A DNA stretch of 37,924 nt, taken from Deltaproteobacteria bacterium YD0425bin51. GTDB taxonomy: Bacteria; Desulfobacterota; Desulfobacteria; Desulfobacterales; YD0425bin51. Position numbers and translations under genes: made by a program. Shown one piece after another: positions 1 through 10,240 of the stretch (the stretch's first letter is position 1; every line of letters starts with the position of its first letter). Below the pieces are notes generated by a model that was not told the DNA's origin, searched no databases, and saw only the letters and a program-made list of their open reading frames with translations. The stretch lies in NCBI GenBank assembly GCA_002753225.1, contig PDZS01000044.1, positions 1-37,924 of the forward strand. The letters are read 5' to 3'.

Positions 1-3000
1 ATTTCGCATAAACGCTTTTCAAGTCCTATTCTCGGATTAACAAAATTATCCGTATCTCCTGAAATATCTGGCTCTGGCAATAATTTACGGTTAATTTTTC
101 CGTTAACTGTCAATGGTATCTCATCCAATTCGATAAAATAGGCAGGAATCATATATCCTGGCAACTTTTTTAACAAATAATCCTGTAAGTCATTCTTTGA
201 AACATCTGATTTTAATGTATAGTATGCTATAAGCTGTCTGTTTTGAGCTTTATCATTTACTGTTACAACGCATTGCTTTATAAAAGGATGTTCTGAAATC
301 TTTTTCTCTATCTCTCCTAATTCAATCCTAAATCCTCGTATCTTTATCTGATTGTCATTTCTTCCAATATATTCTAATTCTCCATTTTTAAGTCGTCTTG
401 CTAAATCCCCTGTTTTATAAAGCCTTAAATTTATTCCATTTATCTTTTCTTCTTCTTTTGCATAAGGATTTTCTATGAACCGTTCATTTGTCAGCTCTTT
501 CATGTTTAGATAGCCCGGAGAAAGCCCTTCTCCTCCTATGTATAATTCACCGAATATTTCTGGAGGCACAGGCTTTAATCCTCTATTTAATATATAAGCT
601 GTCAAGTCTGACAATGGTCTTCCTATATTTGATACTTCATTTTTAATATCTTCTTTATATAATCGTTTATATGTTACATGAACTGTTGTTTCAGTTATTC
701 CGTACATATTAACTAATTCTGGCGCATCTGTTCCGTATTTATTGACCCACCCTGAAAGATTAGACAGATTTAAGGCTTCCCCTCCAAATACTATGTATCT
801 TAGAGCTTCTAATTTTTCTTTTTTTTCTAAATCAAACTGGCTTAACATATTGAATGCTGATGGTGTTTGATTTAGAACCGTAACTTTATGTTTTTTAAGC
901 AGATTATAAAAAAGCGAAGTATCCCTTGTTTCTTCAAAGCTTGGTATTATAAGCTTACCGCCATATAACAGAGCGCCCCATATCTCCCAGACTGTGAAAT
1001 CAAAACTTATTGCATGAAATAGCGTCCATACATCTTTTTCTGTAAATATAAAATGCTTGTTACATGCTTGAAAAAGCCTTATTACATTGTGATGAGTCTG
1101 CAATACTCCTTTTGGGTTTCCTGTAGTTCCTGATGTGTATATTAAGTAAGCTAAATCTTTATTTATCTTATGGAGTTGTTTTTTTTCTTCTTTGAATGAG
1201 TCAATACATAATACGATTATATTTTTATCAACAAAACTCTTTATTTTATCTGCTAACTCTAATGAAGTTACTATGATTTTACATCCACAATTTGTGATCT
1301 TATATTTCAGTCTTTCTTCAGGCTCTGCTGTATCAAAAGGAACATAAGCTCCACCTGCTTTTAATATGGCTAATACGCCTATTATCATTTCAAACGACCG
1401 ATCTATATATAAGCCGATTAATCTATCCTCTCCTTTTAACTCCCTCTGTATAGCAGAGGCTAAATAATCAGTCTTTTCATTTAATTCATAATAGTTAAGT
1501 TCTTTGTCTCCAAATACCAAAGCAATATTTTCAGGAGTTTTTTTAGCTTGTTCAATAAAAAGCTCATCTATCGTTTTTCTTTTTATGTTATAAGATTCTA
1601 TTTTATTCAATTGATTGACTACAATATCATACTCTTTGTCATCTAAAAGCGTAATCGAATTGCACAACTCGTCTATTTTTGAAGAAATTTGTTTAAGTAT
1701 AATGTTATATTTTCTTAAAATATCATAAGCCTTTTCTTCTTTTAGGTATTCTCCTCCATACTTAAGCTTTATACTAAGCTTGTTATCATGTTCATTTGCC
1801 AGTATGCTTATTGGATAATCTAATTTTTCTATAATATTTCTTAATTTCAAATTAAGCGGATTATTTTGAGAAGATTTAGGTATTGGATAGTTTTCAAATA
1901 CAAACAATGTATGGAACAATCTTTTCCCTTCTTTTTGCAAGCTTCCCAAATTCATATAGCCATTATTGTTTAACTTTGTTATTTCCTCATGTATATCTTT
2001 CAACTGATCCCTTACAGTCTTATTTTTCCATTCAATGATCAAAGGAAGCGTATTTATATAAAGACCTGCACTTTTTTCTATGCCGTCTATTGGCAAGTCT
2101 CTCCCTGATATTATTGTCCCTACTATTGTCTGTTCATCCTCTGTATAGGCTTGTATCATCTTGTGCCATGCAAACTGCAATATTACGCTTATGGTTAGTC
2201 CTTCTTTGTGTATCAAATTCTTAAGATTGCTATATGTATTTTCATCAATTACTATAACTTTTTCATTATCATCCTTGATAGTTCTAATATTTTCCAGATC
2301 TGTTCTTATACTTAAAAGTCCATTTATATCGTTTACTGTATCTATTGTTTTTAATTTGTCATTCCAATAGGTTTCTACTTCTTTCCTGTTTAAAAAGTAA
2401 TATTCCTGAGCTTCTAAATAGCCCTTTTCTTCAATAACATCTACAGATTGATTTATAGCAAGCTTTTTGTAAATATCATGAACTCGGTTTAATATAAGAG
2501 CTAAACTCCAGCCGTCAGTTATGCTATGGTGAATGGTCATTAAAAATGTATAATGTTCATCTGATTGTTTTATTATGTGGAGTCTTAACAATCCTGATTC
2601 TATAAGATTAAATCTTTCCCTTCTGTCTCTATTTTGTATTTCGTATATAGCTGCTTCCTTATCTTCCAAATCACTTATATCATGCTCAAACCACTTTAAA
2701 TCAGCTTTTTTGTCTATTATCTGTATAATTTCATTATCCCAGTTAAAAGATGTTCTAAGTATGGGATATGTCTTTATTGTAAGTTCCCAAGCTCTTTTGA
2801 GATAATTTAGATTGACTTTATTAAGATAGTCAAATATTACCTGAATTATGTAGGCATCATCTTCTGTTTGACTTAGATTATGATATATGAACCCCTGCTG
2901 CAGACTGGTGGCTGGAAATATTGCTTCTATATCGTAAACTTTTTGAAGTTTATCTATCTGTTCTTGGTTAATTTTAACAGTTTTAAAATCACTTGGTGAA

Positions 3001-6000
3001 TATTCTGTCTTATCCTTTTCTATACAATGTTTTATTATATATTCAAGGTTCTGTTTGAATGACTCTGTAAACATATTAAAATCGTCATCTTTTAATCTTC
3101 CAAAAAGAGTAAAAATCATTTCTCCATCAATCACAATACCATTTATATTTAAAATATCATCGTGATTATCAGTATGAATACTTGTTCCTGAATATTCGCC
3201 TATATTCCTGTCAAACTGTCCCAGATAATTAAAAACTATTTTGGGGAGTTTATGATTTTTAAGTTCTTCATTTTCTCCATAGTATTTTAACGCACCATAT
3301 CCTATTCCCTTATTTGGTATTGCTCTTAAACTTTCTTTTATATGCTTTATACTTTTTGACAATTCTGAAAACAGAGTCAATTTTACTGGATACATTGTCG
3401 TAAACCACCCTATTGTGCGGCTTACATCTATCATATTATTTATATTCTCTCTGCCGTGACTTTCTAAAGTTATGTGATTTGTATCTAAATGAGTTAAATC
3501 TTTGAGGCTGTATGCTAAAGAACAGAGAAGCAGATCATTGATTTCAGTTTGATATGAACTATTTGCTTTATGAAGCAAAAGGTCAGTTATATTTTTATTA
3601 AATTTTATCTCTTTATTTATTAGCTTACTCTCATATTCTGTATAATCAGTCTGATTTTCGATTTGATTCTTCCAGAAATCTATTTCAGATTTATTTTTAT
3701 CTGCATACTCTTTTACAGTTTCGCTCCATTGACGATAACTGCTTGTTTTATCCTGAAGCTTTCCACCTTCATAAATATTTTTAATATCTTCTATTAGTAT
3801 TCTTAACGAAACAGCATCTTCAATAAGATGGTGCAAGGCAATATATATACGGGCCGTTTTATCAGGATATCCGTAGATATATCCAAACTGCCATAAAGGT
3901 ACATTTGAAATATCAAATATAGCCTGCCAATCTGTTAAAAGCTTATTTACTTTTTCTATAGCCATTCCTGATATATTTAATATCTTTAAATCAGAAATTT
4001 TTATTTTTGAATTATAAGATTGTTTGCCATCTTCATTAAAAGTAATTCGTAATGCATCGTGGTGATATGCTATTTTTTCTATGACTTTATTTAATCTCTC
4101 AATAGAAAGTTCAGGTACTTTGACAAGTATTGATTGGTTAAAATGATTAGGCTTTTTAAAACCTTTTTCAAAAAACCACTTTTGAACAGGGAGTAAATCA
4201 AAACTTCCAAAAAGAATACCATCTTCACTTTTTATCTTTAAATCTCTTTTTCTGCTTATATGCTTAGATATTTTTTCTATTGTTCTATATTCAAAAATAT
4301 CCTTAACACTTATTTTGATATTTTGATTTCTGAGCCTTGAAGCTAATTGAATGCTCAATATCGAATCTCCGCCAATTCTAAAAAAGTCATCTCTAATTCC
4401 AATACGTTTGATATTCAATAACTCACACCAAACTTCTCCTATCTGCTTTTCAAGGTGACTTTGAGGCGCTATATAATCATTTTCATCTACTGTAATTTCA
4501 GGTTCAGGCAAAGCCTTTCTGTCAATTTTTCCGCTGACATTAATCGGCATTGAATTAAGATGAACAAATAGGCTAGGTATCATATAATCAGGGAGACAAG
4601 ATGATAAAAATTCTATAAGTTTTTTTTCGTCAATTGATTTATTTGATACATAGTAAGCAGCAATATATTTAGAAGATTCTCCAGACCCTTCCCTTATCTT
4701 TAGAACTGCTATGCACTGAGATATTTCAGGATATTCGATAATCTTTGATTCAATCTCAGTTAATTCAATTCTAAATCCTCGTAATTTAATCTGAGTATCA
4801 TTTCTTCCTATAAATTCCAAGTTTCCGTCAGGTAAAAAGCGGACTATATCTCCTGTTTTATATAAACGACTGTGAGGTACAAAAGGATTTTTTATAAAAC
4901 GCTCTTTTGTCAATTTTTCCAGATTTAAATAACCTCTAGCTACTCCTGCTCCGCCTATATAAAGCTCGCCATAAACTCCTATTGGAACAGGGTTTAAATC
5001 ATTATCCAAAACATAAGCGTAATTATTGTTTATAGGTTTTCCTATTATATTTACATTCTCTGTTACTGCCCTTGTTCCTGTCGCATATATTGTTGTCTCA
5101 GTTGGACCATAATAATTGTATAATCTATATTTTTTTGCCCAGTATCCCCCTGTTTTCTGATTGCAAGGCTCTCCTGCAAACACTATCCCTTCTAATGAAT
5201 CGTAGTCATAATCAGGCAATACAGAAAGTATTGCAGGAGGGAGAAATGTATAATTTATTCTGTTATTTTTTAAATATTTTGAAAGTTTAAATGCGTCATT
5301 TCTTGTATAATCGTCTAATATATGGAGTTCTCCACCGTTTAAAAGGCTTACAAAGAACTCAGATACTGATACGTCAAAAGTATATGAGGAATATGCAGTC
5401 AGCCTGTTGTTGTCATTAGTCAATCTATATACGCTTTTTAAAGCCTCTATTGTGTTAATTACTGATTTATGCTCAACCATAACACCTTTAGGCTGTCCTG
5501 TAGAACCTGAAGTATATAGCACATAAGCCAAGTCATTGGGTTTATTTATTATTACTGGATTTGTTATATCTTCTTCATCTAAAAAAGAATCTATTTCAAT
5601 GATTTCAAATTCAGAGTTTCCATCTAACCCGCATAATTCTTCTTTTAATTTTGAAGAAGTTAATATCACTTTTAAGCTGCAATCGTTTAATTTATATTTT
5701 AACCTCTCCTTAGGCTCTGCTGTATCAAAAGGTACATATGCTTTTCCTGATTTAAGTATTCCAAGTATCCCTGTTATCATTTCCAAAGAACGCTCAATAT
5801 AAATACCAATTAATAATCTATCATGATATTTTTTACGAATTATATGGCTAATCTGATTTGCTCTCTCATTAAACTGTCGATAGGTAAGTCTATTTTCTTG
5901 AAATACTATGCAAATGTTATCAGGAGTTTTTTTTACCTGTATTTCAAAAAGCTCTTGAATGGTTTTATCTTCAGGATAAAAGGTATGAGTACTATTCCAC

Positions 6001-7514
6001 TTATTTAAAACAAGCTCATATTCATTTTCCGGGATAGCTGTTATATTATCTTCTTTAACAAAAGATTTTAAATAATGCTGAAATAAAGTACACAGCCGTT
6101 CTATATAATATTTGTTGATAAACGAAGATCTGCCGTCAAATCCAATTGCAAAATTATCTCTGCTTCTTACAACATTTAGCATTACAGGGATGCTGGTTTT
6201 TGCAAATCCCTGAACAATATTGATTTTACCTGACTCAAAGTTTTCGTCTGATATATGAAAATTCACATAATTAAATGAAAATTGGTATATTTCTTCTAAA
6301 GAGTTAAGATCTGATTTGATCTTTCCATAAGGATATATTTTATATTCCAAAAGTTTTATTTTTTCATTATAAACATCCTGAACAAATTTTTTTATATTTT
6401 TATGTTCTGAAATTTTAAATCTTAATGGAATTGTATTTAAAAATAATCCAAACACTTTATCGCTATCTAAGGTTTCCAGTCTATTATTTGCAACAAGACC
6501 AAGCGCTATGTCATCTTTGTTGTAAAAAATTTTAAGAAGCCATAGATACACAGCCATAAATATTGAATCTACAGGAACTTCCCATTCAATCGATTTTTTT
6601 AACAGTTTCCTTGATATATCATTATCGATTTTAGCTAACGAAAGATAATAATCGTCTGTTTTCAGATCGAGCCATTGAAATTTTAACAAAGGGTATTCAT
6701 TATTGTAATCAGATAAATAATTTTTCCAGAACTCATTATATTTTTTATTATTTAAAGCGTTTTGCTCTTCTTCGACAAATTGTTTGTAAGTAGTTTTTAA
6801 ATTCGACTCTATTAGAACATTGTTTATATAAGAATTAATGAATTCATCTATTAAAGATGCAACACTCCAGCCGTCTTCAATGGAATGATGACTTGTAAAT
6901 ATTAATTTAAAGCTATCTTTTATCTCTTCATCTCTATATATGACTAACCTAAAAAGACCAGGAGAGCTAATATTAAAAGGTTTTTCTTTTTCATAATTAA
7001 AGATATCTTTAAAATTAGATTTTTCAAAGATATCTATTTTTGAATCAATATCAATTTCTTTAAATATAAGAACAAGATATCCATAGTTATCATTATCTAT
7101 AAAACCTGCCCTTAATAATTGATGTTTATCAAAAAGCTTTTTCCATATAGATAAAAAAAGAGCTTTATCAAATTTTTTATTTATAGTGTAAGCAGCTACA
7201 TTATGATAAATTAGAGGGTTATGGCTTGATTCAAAAAGCATTCCTTTCTGGAGATAACTTGCTGGATAAATATCTTCTAAAAGATTGAGATTTGGAATAT
7301 CTTGAATATTAATATATTTTATTTTGTTATCAAAATCTTTTTCTGATGAAATACCATTTTTATTTAATATATCAAGTATGTTATCTTTGTTATTTGATAT
7401 CATGCTTTTTATTTCAGGGTAAGCCTTTTCTTTAGGAACAGAAACTCTTAGTTTTCCAGATTCTGACCAAAGCTTAATTCCAATTTTCTCTAAATCTAAA
7501 ATAATATTGAGCAT
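1..7514 (-). CDS. Nonribosomal peptide synthetase, two modules visible, 3' end beyond left edge
   Basis: This is a multimodular NRPS read from the ATG at 7514 to the left edge without a stop, about 2504 codons. Residues 1-55 resemble a TubC N-terminal docking domain, so an upstream assembly-line partner is likely. Next come C1 (about 75-500; HHSIEDG near 208), A1 (about 515-1010; YTSGSTG near 665, YGPTETT), PCP1 (GGDSI, phosphopantetheine Ser about 1051), and an epimerization domain (about 1105-1500; HHLIED near 1228, SHGRE and VSRTIGWFT motifs). Then C2 (about 1525-1950; HHSITDG near 1662), A2 (about 1978-2470; YTSGTTG near 2125, YGITETT) and the first residues of PCP2. By GrsA alignment the A2 code reads D-F-W-N-V-G-M-V-H, the pattern known for threonine. 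The A1 code reads D-V-S-F-V-A-Y-I-Y, which I cannot assign. Predicted contribution: an unidentified residue converted to its D form, then Thr. The ribosome-binding site is weak. Confidence 0.94.
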   Translation of the reverse strand, partial: MLNIILDLEKIGIKLWSESGKLRVSVPKEKAYPEIKSMISNNKDNILDILNKNGISSEKDFDNKIKYINIQDIPNLNLLEDIYPASYLQKGMLFESSHNPLIYHNVAAYTINKKFDKALFLSIWKKLFDKHQLLRAGFIDNDNYGYLVLIFKEIDIDSKIDIFEKSNFKDIFNYEKEKPFNISSPGLFRLVIYRDEEIKDSFKLIFTSHHSIEDGWSVASLIDEFINSYINNVLIESNLKTTYKQFVEEEQNALNNKKYNEFWKNYLSDYNNEYPLLKFQWLDLKTDDYYLSLAKIDNDISRKLLKKSIEWEVPVDSIFMAVYLWLLKIFYNKDDIALGLVANNRLETLDSDKVFGLFLNTIPLRFKISEHKNIKKFVQDVYNEKIKLLEYKIYPYGKIKSDLNSLEEIYQFSFNYVNFHISDENFESGKINIVQGFAKTSIPVMLNVVRSRDNFAIGFDGRSSFINKYYIERLCTLFQHYLKSFVKEDNITAIPENEYELVLNKWNSTHTFYPEDKTIQELFEIQVKKTPDNICIVFQENRLTYRQFNERANQISHIIRKKYHDRLLIGIYIERSLEMITGILGILKSGKAYVPFDTAEPKERLKYKLNDCSLKVILTSSKLKEELCGLDGNSEFEIIEIDSFLDEEDITNPVIINKPNDLAYVLYTSGSTGQPKGVMVEHKSVINTIEALKSVYRLTNDNNRLTAYSSYTFDVSVSEFFVSLLNGGELHILDDYTRNDAFKLSKYLKNNRINYTFLPPAILSVLPDYDYDSLEGIVFAGEPCNQKTGGYWAKKYRLYNYYGPTETTIYATGTRAVTENVNIIGKPINNNYAYVLDNDLNPVPIGVYGELYIGGAGVARGYLNLEKLTKERFIKNPFVPHSRLYKTGDIVRFLPDGNLEFIGRNDTQIKLRGFRIELTEIESKIIEYPEISQCIAVLKIREGSGESSKYIAAYYVSNKSIDEKKLIEFLSSCLPDYMIPSLFVHLNSMPINVSGKIDRKALPEPEITVDENDYIAPQSHLEKQIGEVWCELLNIKRIGIRDDFFRIGGDSILSIQLASRLRNQNIKISVKDIFEYRTIEKISKHISRKRDLKIKSEDGILFGSFDLLPVQKWFFEKGFKKPNHFNQSILVKVPELSIERLNKVIEKIAYHHDALRITFNEDGKQSYNSKIKISDLKILNISGMAIEKVNKLLTDWQAIFDISNVPLWQFGYIYGYPDKTARIYIALHHLIEDAVSLRILIEDIKNIYEGGKLQDKTSSYRQWSETVKEYADKNKSEIDFWKNQIENQTDYTEYESKLINKEIKFNKNITDLLLHKANSSYQTEINDLLLCSLAYSLKDLTHLDTNHITLESHGRENINNMIDVSRTIGWFTTMYPVKLTLFSELSKSIKHIKESLRAIPNKGIGYGALKYYGENEELKNHKLPKIVFNYLGQFDRNIGEYSGTSIHTDNHDDILNINGIVIDGEMIFTLFGRLKDDDFNMFTESFKQNLEYIIKHCIEKDKTEYSPSDFKTVKINQEQIDKLQKVYDIEAIFPATSLQQGFIYHNLSQTEDDAYIIQVIFDYLNKVNLNYLKRAWELTIKTYPILRTSFNWDNEIIQIIDKKADLKWFEHDISDLEDKEAAIYEIQNRDRRERFNLIESGLLRLHIIKQSDEHYTFLMTIHHSITDGWSLALILNRVHDIYKKLAINQSVDVIEEKGYLEAQEYYFLNRKEVETYWNDKLKTIDTVNDINGLLSIRTDLENIRTIKDDNEKVIVIDENTYSNLKNLIHKEGLTISVILQFAWHKMIQAYTEDEQTIVGTIISGRDLPIDGIEKSAGLYINTLPLIIEWKNKTVRDQLKDIHEEITKLNNNGYMNLGSLQKEGKRLFHTLFVFENYPIPKSSQNNPLNLKLRNIIEKLDYPISILANEHDNKLSIKLKYGGEYLKEEKAYDILRKYNIILKQISSKIDELCNSITLLDDKEYDIVVNQLNKIESYNIKRKTIDELFIEQAKKTPENIALVFGDKELNYYELNEKTDYLASAIQRELKGEDRLIGLYIDRSFEMIIGVLAILKAGGAYVPFDTAEPEERLKYKITNCGCKIIVTSLELADKIKSFVDKNIIVLCIDSFKEEKKQLHKINKDLAYLIYTSGTTGNPKGVLQTHHNVIRLFQACNKHFIFTEKDVWTLFHAISFDFTVWEIWGALLYGGKLIIPSFEETRDTSLFYNLLKKHKVTVLNQTPSAFNMLSQFDLEKKEKLEALRYIVFGGEALNLSNLSGWVNKYGTDAPELVNMYGITETTVHVTYKRLYKEDIKNEVSNIGRPLSDLTAYILNRGLKPVPPEIFGELYIGGEGLSPGYLNMKELTNERFIENPYAKEEEKINGINLRLYKTGDLARRLKNGELEYIGRNDNQIKIRGFRIELGEIEKKISEHPFIKQCVVTVNDKAQNRQLIAYYTLKSDVSKNDLQDYLLKKLPGYMIPAYFIELDEIPLTVNGKINRKLLPEPDISGDTDNFVNPRIGLEKRLCE

Positions 7515-7537
7515 AAATTTAAATTCCAATTGATTGA

Positions 7538-8668
7538 TTATGATATGAATTGTTTAAATGTTGACATAATACGGGACAGATTAATGAGAGTTTTGTTATA
7601 ACCTATTGTTTTTATCTGTTCTATTATTATAAATGGAAGATTATATAAATATTTAAAAAAGTATAGCCAGAAAATTCTTTTCGCAGCATATTTTTTAAGT
7701 TGTATAAGTTTTTCATCAGGCATATCAGTCAAGTTTAGATGAAGAGAAGTAAAATCTCCTAAATTTTCAATATAATATTCTTCATCTTTTATAAGTTTAT
7801 TCTTTAATGCATACTCCCATAGGGCAGATCCAGGATGAGGCGTTGGAAAATAAATAGTTCCTGCAATACCTGCTATATTTTCTTGAATAAAAAAATTGAC
7901 AGATTCCTCTATTGTCTCTTTTGTTTCACCAGGAAAACCTATCATAAGCGGAGTATGCATATTTACTCCTATTCTTTTTGTTAGTCTGATTGCAGCTCTT
8001 GACTGCTCTACGCTTTCCCCTTTACGCATTACATCTAACATTTTCTGACTACCTGATTCTATTCCATAAAAAATAGTTCTCATTCCTGACTTTTTAAGCA
8101 GTATGAGCAATTCTTCATCAATGCAGTTTACTCTTCCTGAACACTCCCCAAGCAGGAAAAGAAATTGAATCAATATCAGTTATTAAATCTCTTTTTTTGT
8201 GAAAAAAATCTCTTCATTTTTTTTAAAAGCTAATCCATCTATACTTGATAAATCCTTTTCTTCTTCAATTGCCTTTAAAAGTTCAATTATAGTTACTTCG
8301 CCCTCTCCTATTGCTATTATATCAGCTTTAGTTTTTTGAAGTAATAAATCAGGAACAGTTGAACCAATAAATCCTCCAATTATTATTTTTTTATCATGAT
8401 ACAACGATTTAAGAAGATAAGTCGTCTCTTTCTTTATATAATTATACTGTGCAACTAATCCTGTTATGCCAATAACATCAAAATCATAAGTTTCAAGCTT
8501 ATTCTGAATCTCATTAAAATTATAACAGCTATTAATATTTATATCTAAAATAGAGACTTGATAATGACTTTGAATAAGAATACCTGCAATATATGCAACT
8601 CCCATTGATGGAACAAAAAATGGCTAATCTTCTTTTATAGGAACATTTATCAATAATATTTTAAGCAT
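7538..8668 (-). pseudogene. B12-binding radical SAM protein, broken by stop, frameshift and deletion
   Basis: The frame starts at the ATG at 8668 with the typical beginning MLKILLINVPIKED. A TAG stop follows at 8626-8624 where related proteins commonly have Trp (TGG to TAG fits). Downstream the frame continues as PFFVPSMGVAYIAG and a B12-binding Rossmann domain (GIGEGE-type segment reading IAIGEGEVT). At a seven-A run near 8190 the frame breaks, and the expected continuation KRDLITDIDSISFPAW is in another frame. The text then jumps directly to ECSGRVNCIDEELL, the middle of the radical SAM barrel. About 100 residues are missing, including the CxxxCxxC motif that ligates the iron-sulfur cluster. 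The C-terminal part (YGIESGSQ, MIGFPGET) is intact to the stop at 7538. It lies 23 bp upstream of the NRPS, so it was probably a tailoring or transport-linked enzyme of that cluster. In its present form it cannot encode an active radical SAM enzyme. Confidence 0.86.
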
Positions 8669-8760
8669 AATAAAACAATCTCTTTATTGTTAGGGGAGTA
8701 AATTTATTAAGGTTAGCCAATTTCTCTGCTTTATGTCAAGAAATTTGGCTGTCAAAAGCG
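8669..8760. other. Intergenic segment with an imperfect hairpin
   Basis: This is non-coding sequence upstream of the radical SAM pseudogene. The only structure seen is an imperfect inverted repeat, agccaatttct at 8715-8725 against agaaatttggct at 8739-8750, with a 13-base loop. No T-run follows it on either strand, so a terminator call is not supported. Confidence 0.4.
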
Positions 8761-8838
8761 GGGCAATTACATCAAAAATATAAGTCATATACATTTATAC
8801 CGTAAAAATGCTATCTTAATTTTTTTGATGCAATTGTT
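8761..8838. repeat. MITE-like short element, copy A
   Basis: A 78-bp segment with imperfect terminal inverted repeats: gggcaattacatcaaaaa at the left, and the reverse complement of agaacaattgcatcaaaaa at the right. The interior (aaatataagtcatatac, then atcttaattttttt) recurs in the same orientation at 13413-13498. It encodes nothing. The two copies lie on either side of the IS3, cassette and GTPase region. Possible origins are a miniature inverted-repeat element or the remnant end of a larger transposon. Confidence 0.65.
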
Positions 8839-8988
8839 CTGCTTTAGTTTTAAACAAAGATTGACTTGCCTCTTAAGTAATGTTATCGAAAAGTAATGAT
8901 GCTTTCTCTTTAACCCCTTATATAATATGGAGAAAAAAACCTCGTAATCAGATATAATAAATATTAAATCTGAAAGGGGAATTTAATA

Positions 8989-9264
8989 GTGGTTGAAATA
9001 AATGGGAAAAATTATAGTAAAGAATTCAAAGATCAAATTATTAAAGAGTGCTTAGAAAGCAATGAATTTGGAGCAGTTGCACGTAAACATGATATACCAC
9101 CAACAACGGTATACACATGGATGAAAAGATTTAAAAATCAAGATAAAAATGAGGAAATAAAAAATAGGCAGAAACTAAGAAAAGAACTTGAAGATGCAAA
9201 ACTACAAATTGCAATTTTAAAAGAGCTTTTAAAAAAAACCAACCAACTTTGGCTGCAAGATTAG
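8989..9264 (+). CDS. IS3-family transposase OrfA (helix-turn-helix)
   Basis: A 91-residue DNA-binding subunit of the transposase. Residues 7-50 form the Transposase_8-type helix-turn-helix (KEFKDQIIKECLE, then ARKHDIPPTTVYTWMKRFK). Residues 55-85 are a charged coiled-coil ending in a leucine-rich stretch (LEDAKLQIAILKELL). It starts at a GTG at 8989, supported by the ribosome-binding site GAAAGGGGA at 8972-8980. It overlaps orfB by 16 bp in the relative -1 frame. An eight-A run at 9231-9238 sits just before the overlap, as expected for programmed -1 frameshifting that makes an OrfAB fusion transposase. No internal damage was seen. Confidence 0.92.
   Translation: MVEINGKNYSKEFKDQIIKECLESNEFGAVARKHDIPPTTVYTWMKRFKNQDKNEEIKNRQKLRKELEDAKLQIAILKELLKKTNQLWLQD
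9231..9238 (+). promoter_or_regulatory. Putative programmed -1 frameshift site
   Basis: Eight consecutive A residues lie at the end of orfA, shortly before its stop at 9264. The orfA codons are TTA AAA AAA ACC. Slipping back one base gives L-K-K-N-Q-P-T-L-A-A-R, which continues directly into OrfB. This is the usual IS3-family arrangement. I did not identify a downstream stimulatory structure. Confidence 0.7.
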
Positions 9265-10205
9265 AAGTTGTAGGAAGTTTTATAAAGAAAGGATATCCAA
9301 CACAAAAAGTCCTTGAATATACAGAAACTGCAAATTCAACTTGGTATAATCAAAAGGATAGATGTGATGATGACAAAAGGAAGAAGAATTTAGGTAGACC
9401 TATTCCTGGATATACTATCAATTCTGATGGTTTAAGAATTGAAGATAGTAAAATAATATCTATATTAAAGGATTATAGAGAGCAGAAGGAATTTCTAAAT
9501 GCTGGTGGTTATCAAAAATTAAAGCATTATATAGAAAGGGAGCATGGTTATGTAATAAATCAAAAAAAGATATATCGCTTGTGTAAAGAAAATAATCTGT
9601 TGCTGCCAAAACGAAAGAAAATTTTAAGAAAAAGATCACATGTAGCCACTAACAGGATAATAACAGAACCACACCAATTATGGGAATTGGATTTAAAATA
9701 TGGATATATACATGGAGAGAATAGATTTTTCTTTATCATGGCCATTATAGATGTATTTATGAGATTAATTGTCAATTATCATATAGGATTAAGATGTACA
9801 GGGAAGGATTTGGTTTTTACATTAAAGAGAGCTATTGATAAACATATTGTGGATTTAAATAAAACTCTAGTAATAAGAAGTGATAATGGAACACAAATGA
9901 CCTCAAAAATATTTATGGGACATTTTGAACAATATAGCGGGGAACAAATAATTCAAGAGTTTATACCACCAGCTACACCAAATAAAAATGCACATATAGA
10001 AGCTTTTAATTCTATAATAGAAGTTGAATTTTTACAGGTAAGATATTTTTTAAATTATGGTCAGGCATATAAAGAAACAGTGGAATATATGGATTTTTAT
10101 AATGGTAAAAGGATCCACAGCTCGTTGATTTTTAAAACACCAAAAGAAATAAATGAATTATATTTAAAAGGAGGTAAGTTAAATATAAAGCCAGTTAAGG
10201 TATAG
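9249..10205 (+). CDS. IS3-family transposase OrfB (DDE integrase core)
   Basis: This is the catalytic part of the transposase, normally made as an OrfAB fusion by frameshifting at 9231-9238. As a free-standing frame it would begin at a TTG at 9249. The N-terminal third holds an HTH_21-like segment (GGYQKLKHYIEREHGYVINQ). The integrase core shows the DDE triad: Asp in WELDLKYG, Asp in IRSDNGTQM, and Glu in NAHIEAFNSIIEVEF. The C-terminus has the usual YNGKRIHSSL motif. At 318 codons it is a little longer than many IS3 OrfB proteins, and it is intact, so the element may still be mobile. Its base composition matches the AT-rich surroundings. Confidence 0.93.
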   Translation: MAARLEVVGSFIKKGYPTQKVLEYTETANSTWYNQKDRCDDDKRKKNLGRPIPGYTINSDGLRIEDSKIISILKDYREQKEFLNAGGYQKLKHYIEREHGYVINQKKIYRLCKENNLLLPKRKKILRKRSHVATNRIITEPHQLWELDLKYGYIHGENRFFFIMAIIDVFMRLIVNYHIGLRCTGKDLVFTLKRAIDKHIVDLNKTLVIRSDNGTQMTSKIFMGHFEQYSGEQIIQEFIPPATPNKNAHIEAFNSIIEVEFLQVRYFLNYGQAYKETVEYMDFYNGKRIHSSLIFKTPKEINELYLKGGKLNIKPVKV

Positions 10206-10240
10206 TAATAAAAGTCAATACCATAATAAATAAGTTGACA

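Larger units (their letters stand above)
8911..10240 (+). mobile_element. IS3-family insertion sequence
   Basis: A complete-looking IS3-family element of about 1.33 kb with overlapping orfA and orfB. Proposed ends are imperfect inverted repeats: taaccccttatataatatgg at 8911-8930, and the reverse complement of 10221-10240 (tgtcaacttatttattatgg), with 14 of 20 positions matching. The right end finishes in CA as is usual for the family. The left end does not start with TG, so that boundary is uncertain. I could not identify a target-site duplication. Confidence 0.6.

Noticed and set aside
2161..6008. Several plus-strand frames of 60-90 codons
   Set aside because: All are antisense to the continuous NRPS frame and are rich in Ser/Ile/Phe as expected for shadows.
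8624..8626. In-frame TAG as a recoded sense codon (for example pyrrolysine)
   Set aside because: The same gene also has a frameshift and a deletion, the site fits a Trp codon, and no recoding machinery is visible.
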